Assembly (NCBI GenBank): GCA_034359265.1
Contig: CP136892.1
Coordinates: forward strand, 88,156,001 to 88,220,000
Reading direction: 5' to 3'
Source of the DNA: Canna indica
Taxonomy: Eukaryota > Streptophyta > Magnoliopsida > Zingiberales > Cannaceae
Length of the DNA stretch: 64,000 bases
A program made the translations under genes and the position numbers. Below are positions 24,227-35,501 of this stretch, piece by piece. How positions within the stretch are numbered: position 1 is the stretch's first letter; every line of letters starts with the position of its first letter. The notes beneath the pieces were generated by a model. That model worked only from the letters and a program-made list of their open reading frames with translations, searched no databases and had not been told where the DNA came from.

Positions 24227-24271
24227 ATGCGCAGCGACCCAGGTGTGGACTGCGCGGGGCCAGCGATGTGA
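24227..24271 (+). other. Short upstream ORF in the RING gene leader
   Basis: An ATG downstream of the TATA box opens a 14-codon frame (MRSDPGVDCAGPAM, then TGA). The same uORF occurs in copy A (from 18722) with a single Pro-to-Leu change. It precedes the presumed 5' UTR intron. Translation is not shown. Confidence 0.4.
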
Positions 24272-25679
24272 GAGGATCCCTAATTTTATTCTTACGGGGT
24301 TTGGCTGTCGATCGTAGAGAGGAAGAGGCGTGGCGCTGCTTGGTCTTCCTTTCGGGTTATGCGCAACACCGATAGATGACCTCTCCAGACCGGGGTGATC
24401 CGATACTCCCTGCCCGATCTCGTTGCCTGCGGCGGTTTTTTCGGCTGCGTGTCTTACCTTGATCCGATCGATGTGAAGGCTCCGTCTATTGGTGCTTCCT
24501 TTCACTTGCCAGACGGCTTTGCTTCAGCTTTGGAGGTGCTACTCTCGATTAAGCCAGAACAAGCTTTGTTTTTTTCCTTGACAATGAAAAGGGGAATACA
24601 TGCTTGGGGAATTCATTAGCTACGTTGATTTATTGAATTGAGATCGTACCTGGAATTTTGGTTTTTGGGGATCTTCTAATTAACTAACTTTTTTTATTAC
24701 TGGGCTTCTTCAGATGTCCTTCTTCAGATGCCCTTCTTCTTATGATTATCTCTTCGCTTCTAACGTTCTTTTTGCAGATTCAATCATAAGTTACTGAATC
24801 ATCAACTTCAAGAATTTTTTGGCATCATATAAGTATAACCTCATCCCCACTTCAAGAGATCTTCAGCTGTTCCATGATTTTTTTAAATTTTAATTTTTCA
24901 TTTACAGTTATAACCAAAGTTACCGAATCGTCAAAACTTAGAATTCTATTCCGTCTTAGCTGAAGAACCTCACTCTATTTCAAGTGAGATGTACCCGTTC
25001 TGTGATTTCATCTTCCCTTTCTGGCTTTTCCCCTTTGCAATGCCAATAATTTACTGAATAGTCAAAACCGTATTTTGCCAGTACGTGTTTTCCCACCCAC
25101 TCATTTATATTTCTTTTTACAACCATTTCTTAAAGAGAATCTATAAAGTAGTTCGAAGCGTGATATTCGGCTTATATTTTTCTCTTTTAATTTATTTGTT
25201 AATTGCTTATAAAGCTATACTAACTACGATTGCTGATCGCTTAAACTATTATATCATTTGAGTTACTTTTTCTGGTTTATAATCTCTTGCTTTAGCTTGC
25301 AGCGCAATTTTTTTCTTTTACTATATTAGCTTTTTCATATTCTATTTTCTTGAATTATAGTAGTTCTTTATTCTAATAACTTGATAGAGAAGAAACGTAA
25401 AATCCCCTGAGAAAAGGTTCGAGTCTTATTGGACTGTAAATTTGACAGCAAATCCTACTTGTTGACGCATGGTGTGCTGGCGTTTCCCTTTTATTTTCTC
25501 ATTGTCGTTTTCGTGATGGTTGGTGAAAGGAATGGTACTCCATTCTGTGCAGAGCAACCAGAGCTTTTCATCAGCTTCTTTTTATGTCTTTTACTTTTAG
25601 CTTTATTATGGCTAGTGCTCCCAATAGGTTTCCCATTTTACTGTTCCATTGTTGAGTCGGTACTTACTGCGATGACAAT

Positions 25680-25700
25680 CTCTCTCTCTCTCTCTCTCTT
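25680..25700 (+). repeat. (CT)n microsatellite
   Basis: About ten TC/CT units in the presumed 5' UTR intron of the RING gene. It is absent at the equivalent place in copy A. Confidence 0.85.
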
Positions 25701-26073
25701 ACTTCAGAACTGGGTTCACGTCATTGGCTGCTTCAGAATTCAATTTATTTAGCTGTTAGAAAGATCTAAGCACCTTACTGCTTTGATTTACTTCCTACTT
25801 TTAATGTGCTACCTCCTTCATGGAGTGAACTCTAAGCTTTGAGGGGTGCTTGTTACCTTCATTCGTATTCATAAAAACTTTTTGCATTTAATTCTTGTTT
25901 GTGTCTTCATAAACTATATTTTCTTGTGATAGGAGCAGCTGGGGATTTGAGGCGTGGTAATTTTCTTTTCAGTCATCTACATGACGGGAAATAAACCCAT
26001 TTTGTTCATTTGTAAATTCCAATATTAGTATTCTCCTTAAGTATTTGAGAAAGAAGTATCTGCCGATACTGTC

Positions 26074-28978
26074 ATGGGGGCCAATTGCTGTGTGGCTGTG
26101 AAGGACAAACATTTGCCAAGCCCATCTAGGTTTGATGTCCCAACATGTAGAAATTTAAGACACTCTCCTACTTGGAGCTTTCGGTGGGACAACCGGACAC
26201 ACATAGCTGATGTCATGGATAATGTTGCTCAATTTTCTCATCACCATCGTGGGAATGCTGGAACTGAAATCAAGAGTGAGTCACTCACAGAAACAGAAAG
26301 CATTTCTGACAGAGCTAGTCCAACAAATGCTTTCCAATTGCAAAAGCACCATAAATCTCCAACCAGAACTGGAAGTACTGGGAAGTCAAAGGTTGTTGCC
26401 ACAGGTAAATATATCATTGTTCTTCTCTCTATCAATGCCAAAATATGTTTCTAATGCTAAAAAAGCATAATTAGGTAATAGCATTATAGTTGTAAAGTTG
26501 TCTTGTTGAAAGAATTTGAGACGAAGTTGAATATTTATTCTAAGAAAGTAACTGGTGTTGAATATCCTATGTGCATTTTTAAACTTCTCTCAAATTAGTA
26601 GAACCCGATCAATACTCCATTTCCGAATTCCAATATGCCCTTTCTCTTAAAGTAGATAGTTTATGGCTATTAAAAATTAAGTCTTGAGATAGATTTGCTG
26701 CTACACGCGTATATCTTTCTACGAAGAATCTTATAAAAATATTTAAATACTTAACTGCACTTACCAAATCACTATAGTTTGATACATGCCCTGTACCGAT
26801 TGATATGGACCCAAGGACTATTTTTTATTCATTGGAGTTTTTTGAGTTTTCAATGACTATTTTAGTCACTTAGGTTATTTTTTTAAGTCTAAAGGTCTGA
26901 ACCCCCTTATTACTCCTTTGTCCTCTTACTTTTCAAAACTCTCAATGTCTTATTAAATCTTTTTCAATCTCTCGTTTTCTTTCTAATTTTTTTTCAAAAT
27001 GAAGCTTCGATATTATGATGAATGTTATCCTTTAGCTTTTTAAGACTTCAATTTGCATCTTTTTTTATGGAACTTCTAGAGTTCATTTTGAATTTATAGA
27101 TTTGGAAATTTGTATGCTTTATATGTATATCTTAAAGCATTTTAATGGATTAATTTATGAAAAACTAGATTTGGAGCGTGAAATATTAAAAATCAAAAGA
27201 TGTCTATATAGTATTGTGTCATGTGTCAGTATGGAACAATTGCAGCATGTACTAGTACTAGCTAATTGCTGACATTGCTATTGATATGTGATTTTAAAAC
27301 CATGGTAGGGGGAATGAATTACGTTTTTGTTTGTTTTTTAATATATAAACTTGTCATTATAAATCTGACTCAGCTCTCTCGACAAGAGAGGTATTCATGT
27401 TTTTTCGGGAAAAATTCATTATGCTGGGTATGAAGAAATCATGATGTACAGATTGGCAAGAAAGCAAGTACAAGTATGCACTATGCTTTTATGAGTTTTC
27501 TTGTGCTTTAGATTTAACATTTTCGTGTATAACTGCTGATATTTTTTGGTGCATAGCGTTCTTGCTTACTTAGTTTCTTGCTTCGTTGAGGAGCATCTAA
27601 TGTTTGTGAGATGATGACCATACTATCTGGAAGCAATTGATTACACTATCTTGCTTGTCTTGGCATATTTGAATAGGTGTTGGTTACATCCTTAAGTTTC
27701 TCCATGCAAGCACGTAGTTGGATAAATATATAAGGTACATTGAGGTCTTTTATTACAAGAATGTAAAAAATTTCCTTGTACAAGAAGATATTTATTATTT
27801 GACTGGCGATATAGACTCTGATAGTAGCAGACAATTATCCCAATCTATTTTAGTTACAAACTTTTCCTTGATAAAATGGAATGGTAGTTGTTTACCTTAG
27901 TGGTGTGGAAGATTTTTCATGCATCTGTAAAATAGTAATGTCATTTAATTTTTTGGTCGTTTCATCTAATATTCTTTTCATCTAACAGATGATCAATCTA
28001 GTGGGAGCACTTCATCCCCTAAGGTGAGGATGAGATTGAATATTATAGTGATGATACTTCAGAGAGTTAACTTGGTCTCATGTTGCCACTTTTCAGAGAA
28101 AGGGCTCCCCCAAGTCCTCATACCAAGCAAATACCTCAGATTTCAAGTTAACAATCTCGGTGCATTCAACTCCTTCTCCTTCGTATAAAGCAGATCCATC
28201 ATCGTCTACTAGTCGTTCTCTACCCTTTGATCCAACTTCATCAAGGAAGGCATGCCGGTCTCCAGGATATCAACTCTCTCGGCAGATCTCTGACAGCAGG
28301 ATACCATCTCTTCAATCACTTAATGAAAACAGCTCCCCTGAAGGGAGGCAGTCATTTGTGCTCTCTTTCCGCAGCAATGATTTGTCTACAGCAGGTTCCC
28401 ATGGTGGATCGTCTGATGGTTGGTCCATGCGCACATTTTCTGAGCTGGTGGCTTCTTCCAATAGAGAGAGATGGTCATTTGACAGTGATAATCTTACCTC
28501 CAGCAGCAGTAAAATAACAAGCTCAAATCCTCAACTAACTACAGTGGTTACTCCCTGTCAGCAGAGTTGTAGAGTATGCTCAAAGCTATTAACAGAGTAT
28601 TGTGTGGTTGCTGTTTTGGTTTGTGGACATCTTTATCATGATGAATGTTTGGAGAAAATGACAAGTGAAACTGATCGTTATGATCCACCTTGCCCTGTCT
28701 GTACCTGTGGAGAAAAATCTGCAGCTAAGTTATTTAAGAGAGCTGAAACAAGGGCTAGGAATATGCTCTCAAGGATCGGTGTAGCTGACAGCAAAACCCA
28801 TGGGGATGCTATCTGTGATCGCCAGAAGGGGGAAGGAGGAGCCAGTTCTAGCATAAAATCCTCGTTTGGCAGGCCATTCTTGAAGCGACATTTCTCCATT
28901 GGTAGACCATCACGATCAATATCTGAAAGTGGATCTAATAGAAAGAAAGGCTTCTGGGGAAGATACTGGAGGGAGTGA
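26074..28978 (+). CDS. RING-finger protein, probable E3 ubiquitin ligase (three coding exons)
   Basis: Exons 26074-26404, 27989-28023 and 28097-28978 join in phase to 415 residues. The start MGANCCVAVKD and the following SPTWSFRWDNR are typical of a plant RING family with an MGA(N/A/H)CCVA amino end, which may be N-myristoylated or palmitoylated (Gly2, Cys5, Cys6; inference). The middle is Ser/Pro-rich and looks disordered. The RING lies at about residues 280-332: CRVC, a spacer, VCGHLYHDEC, then CPVC, a C-X2-C...C-X-H-X2-H-X2-C...C-X2-C arrangement consistent with E3 activity. A basic Ser/Arg-rich tail follows, ending GFWGRYWRE. The leader from about 24110 appears to contain a 5' UTR intron, with an acceptor probably near 25935-25972. 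Substrate and exact symbol are unknown. Confidence 0.88.
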
Positions 28979-29956
28979 TAGTTATTCCTCCAAGTGTATG
29001 AGCAGGGAAGCACGTACTTGTGCTAGCATCCGGAGAATATCTCCATGAAACACAAGCATCTTACAGCTAAGGACTCGTCTTGGTTTGGTTTTGATTTGGC
29101 AAGCTATATAATTTTCTCAAGTGATCACAAGGTAGTTGATATATAGTTTATGTGGTACAGAAAATTAGTAGTTGAATTCTAGGTGTTGGATATTCTTGGC
29201 TTGAGTACGTTTACTGTAGCACCTTCTTTCTGTTCTACGGGTGAAAAAAATATATTAGTAGATTTCACTATCAGTAGTCACCGGGAATTCATTTTTATTG
29301 TTTACCCTTGAATGCTGCTTAAAAACTGATGGCGACAAAATAATAATGTAGATATCCAACATATGTCAATCAAAAATTTTCCAGAACATGTTGGTTGATA
29401 TATATATATGATTTTGCTCAATTAATGGTCTGAAGTGAGGAGGTTCTAAATGTTGTTACTTTTGTTTGTGTAGTCATTAATGTTTGATGCATGCATAGTG
29501 CATCAACTTTTGTGATTTATTTATATGATATTTGTGATTTATTTGTTTGATAGAATATGATATGATAAAGATAATAAATAAGAGAGTATTAGATAGGATA
29601 TTTTTAATTCGATGTACATATTCAATATAAAATTTATATTAAGGATATGGAATAATGTATGAGCATCAATATAAACTTCAATTGGAATTCAATAGCATTT
29701 AATTTGGAGTACTATTTTGATCGATGGCCCAAGCTCACAGTTCAAGACGGCTTTATGAGTCATCTTTTTAGAAGTTGCCCATAACTCTATAAGCAATTTT
29801 CTTCCTAATCTCTGCGCATTATTCATACTCCATTAGTGTAAATTTCTTGAGGCGGCTTGACCCGACATATTTTTGCTTCGCCTATCCCGAACCGAGCAAG
29901 TCTCTCAGAGATGGACGGACAATTTATCATGTAAAAATCTTCAAAGAAAAATATTT

Positions 29957-30289
29957 GACACGTGCGATCGAGGAAGTGTCTTCTCTACGAGCAATTGACC
30001 AGGTGAAGTGACACCTGTCCTCTTAGTTTCACCAAGACGACTTTAGAAGTTGGAGAGTGAGCGTATCGATTGGAGACTCAATGGATATTCTATGTTGGCG
30101 GCGTTTGAACTTTGAACGTACACCGCCATGCGCCATTGCAATTGCATTAGACCACGCACGCATTATTCCCTGCATGCTGCCGCCGGCACTGCGAGCTCGC
30201 CCCGACACGTGTCCCCGCCACCTCCGCCAGGGTCTTGTATCTACTTCCCCACGCGTCGCCCTGCCGATGTGCTTCCACTCGCACGTGTC
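29957..30289 (+). promoter_or_regulatory. ABRE cluster upstream of the dehydrin gene
   Basis: Three ACGT-core G-box/ABRE elements are present: GACACGTGCG at 29957, the palindrome GACACGTGTC at 30204-30213 and CACGTGTC at 30282-30289. Such clusters bind ABF/AREB-type bZIP factors and drive abscisic-acid and drought induction of dehydrins. Function is inferred from motif and position. Confidence 0.7.
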
Positions 30290-30333
30290 ATCACGACCAA
30301 CCACGTACGTTAAATCTCCGCTGCAGTACTAAC

Positions 30334-30343
30334 TATATATATA
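30334..30343 (+). promoter_or_regulatory. TATA box of the dehydrin gene
   Basis: CTATATATATAG lies about 100 bases before the start codon and downstream of the ABRE cluster. Confidence 0.6.
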
Positions 30344-30433
30344 GATATCGATGAATTGATCGGATCGATATATAATTACGTAGTAGACTGTTGCTTTGCA
30401 GCTCGCAACAAATTAAGGAAGAAATCAAATCAA

Positions 30434-30925
30434 ATGGCAGGCATGAGGGATGCCTACGGCAACCGGATGGGGGCGGTGGACGAGTACGGCAACCAAATGG
30501 GGACGGTGGACGAGTACGGCAACCCTATCCAGCAGCACCACCACCACGTTGCTTCCGGCAATGTCGCCTACGGGCAGATGCAGCAGCCTCACAAGGACGA
30601 CGTCCATCACGGCTTCTCCGGTATGCTTCATCGCTCCGGCAGCAGCAGCAGCTCTAGCTCTGTATGATTCCCTCTCTCTCTCTCTCTCTCTGCGTGCTAG
30701 GTAATACTCCGTGGATATCAAGGCCGGACTAATTAGTTGAATAATTAACATGAATGCATGCAGTCGGAAGATGATGGACATGGTGGGAGAAGGAAGAAGA
30801 AAGGGCTCAAGGATAAGATCAAGGAGAAGCTGCCCGGCGGGCACAGCTCGGAACACCAGCAAGCACCTGATCAGAAGAAGGGGATGATGGAGAAGATCAA
30901 GGAGAAGCTGCCTGGGCACCATTAA
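30434..30925 (+). CDS. YSK-type dehydrin (group 2 LEA protein)
   Basis: Dehydrins are disordered, hydrophilic proteins that protect membranes and enzymes during drought, cold and seed drying. Exons 30434-30661 and 30764-30925 join in phase to 129 residues. Exon 1 has three Y-type segments (DAYGNRM, DEYGNQM, DEYGNPI), a His-rich stretch (QQHHHHV) and the first part of the S-segment. The intron interrupts the serine tract exactly where dehydrin genes are usually split. Exon 2 continues the S-segment as SEDDG, then RRKKKG, and carries two K-segments, [15 protein letters not shown] and [16 protein letters not shown], at the C-terminus. The architecture is Y2-3SK2, since the first Y segment is degenerate, as in RAB-type seed and drought dehydrins. 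Upstream ABREs fit ABA induction. The intron contains a (CT)n tract. Confidence 0.95.
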
Positions 30926-31312
30926 ATTAATCAACGTAATTAGTTTATGATATATATGAGCTACGTACGTTAATGGCCGCATATAGACTAAAATAAATAA
31001 AATGTGGACTAGCTATAGCATATATCTAGTAGTGATCGACTAGCTATATAATGTTTTGTTAATCTTCTTTGTTTTAGTGAATGCGAATGCTTGCTGTTCC
31101 AGTTTGCATGCAGTTTGCTCCTGTTGAGTATAGTGTTTGTTAACAAATGAATTAAGCTAGCCAGCTATAATATATACATATGACTCTTTAATTAGTTTAG
31201 TCTTGACTTTAGAGTAAATGATATTTAGCTAATTATCCTAGAATTAAAAGTATTAACTAAACCAATTTAAATTGATCACCGGTACACCAATCACTACCAG
31301 TGAACTAATACT
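30926..31312. other. 3' region of the dehydrin gene and spacer
   Basis: A/T-rich sequence, presumably 3' UTR and then spacer. Nothing recognisable apart from a TCTAGTAGTG at 31024, which is discussed among the rejected items. Confidence 0.4.
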
Positions 31313-32800
31313 CACTACTAGAAAAATGGGCATAGCCGTTGCTGAAAATCATCAGCAACGGCGTGCAACGGGCTGGCGCCGTTGCAATGGAGCTGTGGTA
31401 GAAAATTACGTTGCTGATAACTTAACAACGGATCAGCAACGATCGCGGTTTAACAACGAAAATTGCGTTGCTAAAAATATTATCAGCAACGGTTTTGCCA
31501 CGGACGCGGAGCCGTTGCTGATAACATTAATAGCAACGGCTGGTGAACCCGTAGCAACGCCGTTAGTGAAAGCCCGTTGTTAAGCCGTTGCTGTAGGTCA
31601 TCAGCAACGGCTTTCGATAAACTTTTAGCAGCGGTTTCCCACGGATGGCCGTGGGAAAGCCGTTGCTGATGATGTGAACCTGGTAACGAAAAAAATTAAA
31701 ATTTTAAATTTTCATTAATATATTGATACATTATCCGATACATAACTCACACACCCATACACTCATACACACATTCATTCACACATCACAAATATACCAA
31801 GATATTCATCAAAATAATTATATTTATATTGATAATTATCCACAATAGTATAAAAACTATTCAAATACAAAATTGAAGTATCAATATCCAAACAAAATAA
31901 ATTAAACAAGTATAATATCTCAGTAACAAAGTCAATATAAAAAAAATCCCACGATGACGATGGAGGATAGTTTGGATCATTTGGTGGGGTCTGGAGTGCT
32001 TGAATGTACACCGACGTGGATTGACTCGAGGACGATGGATGAGATGATGCCGAAGAGATGCCTGCTTCGGGTGACCTGACATGTTGCGTAGCATAGCATG
32101 CATCTCCCTCATCATCTGACTCTGGCGCTCCATCATCTCAGTCTGACGCACGACCGTCTCCTCTAGAGTCCTTATTCTGCTACTATGATCATAACTGAAT
32201 TTGGAGGTGGACGGCCGCTCACCAGCGACCGAAGGGGTCGGTGCCCCAAGTGGCCCTAGTACGGCTCGCGCATGACCACTATCTGCAAAGCCATATACGC
32301 GCCCATGATCCCAGCCACCTGCGGCCTCGACCCACGTTGCTGCGTCAAAGTCCTCGGGGGTGCCCCCGCGCTGCACCACCGTCTGGCTGTAGGTCTTCTA
32401 CTCGAGTTTGATTTTTTGTTTAATATTTATCATAAAACTTAAGTTATAAATATATAATAAATAATTTAAACAAATATATAGTTATCATAATGTATGCAGC
32501 ACGGTTGTCGATGTACTCCCCCGTCCCATATATGTGCTCGACGGTGAGTCCGCTCAAACACCGCCATCAGGGAGGGTCGTTGGACAGTCTCGTCATCCGA
32601 CACCGTCGTCTACATTTACAAAACAAATACATTAATTAGTACACATAGTAACAAATAAAATATATAATTAAAAGGTATACTTACCATACGGTTCGCATAC
32701 ACTGCAAATGCAATAGAGCCGTTGGTATGACGTGCTGCTCCCCCCGACATGCAATTTCTAGTCGCATTTTTAGAAACATCCTGCCTTAATTTGGTCACCG
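31313..32800 (-). mobile_element. Degenerate CACTA (En/Spm) transposon fragment with Ptta-type ORF
   Basis: The left end CACTACTAGAAAAATGG is the canonical plant CACTA terminus. The next 370 bases are packed with subterminal repeats CAGCAACGG and CCGTTGCTG in both orientations. On the minus strand an En/Spm-associated Transposase_24 (Ptta) type protein can be followed in pieces. At 32798-32685 it reads GGAARHTNGSIAF; at about 32615-32490, FERTHRR with a frame change; and at about 32403-31990 it reads GRVYGFADSG and then a Met/Gln-rich coiled coil (TEMMERQSQMMREMHAML). The opposite terminus is not in view, so the element is truncated, and the coding part is broken. Confidence 0.82.
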
Positions 32801-33805
32801 GTACTCTTCAACGGTGAATTTGGTCAGAATACGTGGCAGCTTTAATTTCAGACGAATATTCTAGCTAGCATTAATATATATAGCTAGGCAACTCGATTGA
32901 TTTACTCTCAAATTCATTATTCTTTTCCTTTCTTGAATTAATTAACTTTTAATGCATGGAGGGGTATCGATCAATTAATTGAGCGGTGGCGTGCAGTGTG
33001 AAGTGTAAATTACGGCAAATGTGGCAAACATGAACAACCTACGTACTAAACAGCTGGTGCATTTAATTAAGAGTTGCATGATCTCATCTCCATATTAAGT
33101 TCAACTCCTCAATTTCGTGCCAAATAAGTTTGGCAGATATGGAGTTAGCTAGGAGATATATCTGCAGCTGAACCAACTATATATTAATTATTAACATGCA
33201 CTAGCTCCAAAGAAATTAATTAAATATATACATTATTACCGATATTAATATTCACAAGTCATGTCCGGTAAATTAACTCTCCACTCTTCAAATCCTTTAA
33301 GAGATAATTTCTTTTTTTTACCAAATTAAAAAATATATACTTATTTTATTAATGGAGCTAATGTCCACGGCCAAAATTAAAGGTCTCCAGCAAGATAGCT
33401 CAATCAAATCATCTTTACAAATTCTTATCTTGTTTAATTGCTGCCAAAATGTGCAGCTTTATTTTTCTCCCTAAAAAAAGTAAAACGAATACAACTATAT
33501 ATATTGGGAAATCAAATATAAAAATCAGAAAATGATTAATTTCGATGAATGTAGTTGTTGCCTTGTTGGTGAGGGAGTTAGATGCTTCTTTCTTTTAATG
33601 AATTCTATAATTAATATCCAACTGTTTGACGTGATAAATTTAATTAATTATATAGTGATACGGCCGGCCGGTAGCTAGGTTTCCTCCTCCCACCCACATC
33701 TATATATATGTATATTATATATTTATATGTATGTATTAGCTCAAAAATACTGGAGTTTAATTGCTGTGTATATAGATATATAGATAGAACTCATCGGCAG
33801 AGTAG
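32801..33805. other. Spacer and promoter region of the TLC-domain gene
   Basis: A/T-rich spacer. A run TCTATATATATGTATATTATA around 33701-33720, about 90 bases before the next start codon, could supply a TATA box. Otherwise nothing was seen. Confidence 0.4.
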
Positions 33806-34848
33806 ATGGAGGACTACATAGTGCGGCGGGTGATATCGGGAGTGATGTTGTGGTCGACGAGCTTCCTGGTGGTTCGAAATGTGTTGGGAAAGCGCTTCTC
33901 CTTCGATTTCTGCAACCGCGTCGTCTCCACCGCGCACGCCTTGCTCGCTGTTTCGTTGGCTTCTCTCTCCGTGCAGGACTGGAGATGCCCCGTTTGTCCT
34001 TCGGCGTCCACCTCTTCTCCGGCGCAGGTATATAATTAATATTCACATTCATTCATTTAATTAATTACCTACATATATTAATTAATCGAGTGGAGCAGAT
34101 GAAAGCGTTGGCCGTGACTCTCTCTTATCTCATCTACGACCTCATCTGCTGCTGCTTCGACGACAAGAATCCCAAGCTGGATAATTCGATTCATCATCTG
34201 GTTAGCATCGTTGGTATAGTAGCAGGTCTTGCCTACCGAATGGTACTTTCTTCTTCTACTATATTTTTAATCCGGCGGCCGTTTGATGGATCGATGAACA
34301 AATTATTAAATTAAAAGTATAGGAATTAACTTGGTGCTCTTGCAGTGTGGCTCAGAAATGGTGGCATCCATGTGGATAACAGAGATCTCTAGCCCTTTCT
34401 TGCACATGAGAGAACTCGTCAAAGAGCTCGGCTACAGAGACACCAACCTTAACTTAGCACTTGATGTGAGAAGTCATTCATTCATTCACTTGTGTATATA
34501 TATATATTCATTTCTGACGTGCAATTGCATGCAGGTGTTATTTGCTACGACTTTCTCCTTGGCAAGGATGGTTGCAGGTCCATATCTGACGTATGTGACC
34601 TTAACTGCGGCGGACAATCCGCTACTCATCAAGGTGGTTGGGGGAAACGCAAAATTAAAATCATCTTGAATAATCGACTGCTTGTGTTGTGTTGGTTAAT
34701 AGCTAGAGCTTGTTTTTTTTTTCCTCATCAGGCCATGGCTTTGGGTTTACAGCTGGTTAGTGCCTTCTGGTTCTACAAGATCCTCAGAATGTTGAGATAT
34801 AAGATATCCAAAAAGCTGAGCAGCACAGCCAAATCTTCCGCTCGTTGA
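33806..34848 (+). CDS. TLC-domain membrane protein, five exons
   Basis: The TLC (TRAM-LAG1-CLN8) family comprises multi-pass ER or plasma-membrane proteins linked to lipid sensing, transport or synthesis. Exons 33806-34027, 34099-34242, 34346-34465, 34535-34633 and 34732-34848 are all phase 0 with GT-AG introns of 70-105 bases, giving 233 residues. Membrane segments are visible around ISGVMLWSTSFLVV, STAHALLAVSLASL, LAVTLSYLIYDLICC, HHLVSIVGIVAGL, VLFATTFSLARM and ALGLQLVSAFWFYKIL. The conserved features are the FCNRVVSTAHALL stretch, YLIYDL and the HHLVSIVG histidine motif, followed by EISSPFLHMREL. The C-terminus is short and basic (KKLSSTAKSSAR). It resembles the plant TMEM56/TLCD4-like proteins; a ceramide synthase is unlikely because the protein is short and lacks a Lag1p HHxxxDxxLM-type motif. 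Substrate unknown. Confidence 0.85.
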
Positions 34849-35501
34849 ACCAAATAATTAATGTTGCTTGCACATAAATGTAGTTGCTAAATTTATTATC
34901 ATCATTTTTGATTAATTTAGCTGGAGAGTGGAGGCCCAATCAATTTCCTGTTAATTAGTCTATTCTACAACTACAATAATGAATGCCCTATTAATTAATT
35001 CTCTCTTTTTACACAGCAGTCGGATTCCAGCTTTAATTGGTAGTTAGCTGAACTCCTTACAAATTTGGCAGCTTGATTATATATTTAAAGATTATTACAG
35101 TGCAGTGGTTCGTTAAGAATTTAATATCTTAAACAACATTGTTTATAGTATTATTCAATCATAATTAAACATCACAATGTAAAAGCGCACACAATTGCAA
35201 ACAGTTGAATTCTGGACTCAACATGAATACATTTACCCAAAAGTATTTCTTGGTGATAAATCTAACACCACAATTAATCTTAATTCATTTATTGTTAAAT
35301 GAGCTTGAATGTCTCGTAAGTAATGCCTCATCATCGAGTTTTTGGACGAGTGCGCGTGAGTGGGCCGGCCCAACTCAATATAAATCGGGGATCAAATAAA
35401 ATTAATTTATGTAAATATTATTTACTAAAAAATATATGATCGACGTAATTATAATTTATAAACCTGGGTTGCAAAAAATCAAATCTCGTCGCAGTTCCAG
35501 G
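34849..35501. other. Spacer before the methyltransferase gene
   Basis: A/T-rich sequence with the 3' UTR of the TLC gene at its left end. No element or gene was recognised. Confidence 0.4.

Larger units (their letters stand above)
23520..29610 (+). repeat. Segmental duplication, copy B (carries the intact RING gene)
   Basis: This is the downstream partner of 18025-22966, in direct tandem orientation and separated by about 550 bases. It retains all exons of the RING gene. It also has the segments 24878-25300 and 26755-28380 that copy A has lost or replaced, so copy B looks like the more complete form. Confidence 0.93.

Noticed and set aside
30425..30982. 185-codon open frame on the minus strand
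   Set aside because: Antisense to the dehydrin exons and intron; its Leu/His-rich product is a by-product of the CT repeat and Y-segment codons.
31024..31033. TCTAGTAGTG, the inverse of the CACTA terminus at 31313
   Set aside because: It lies to the left of the left terminus and so cannot close the same element; ten bases in TAGTA-rich DNA may match by chance.
32790..32812. TTGGTCACCGGTACTC resembling TTGATCACCGGTACAC at 31272
   Set aside because: It looked like a flank duplication around the CACTA fragment, but CACTA elements make 3-bp duplications and no terminus adjoins either copy.
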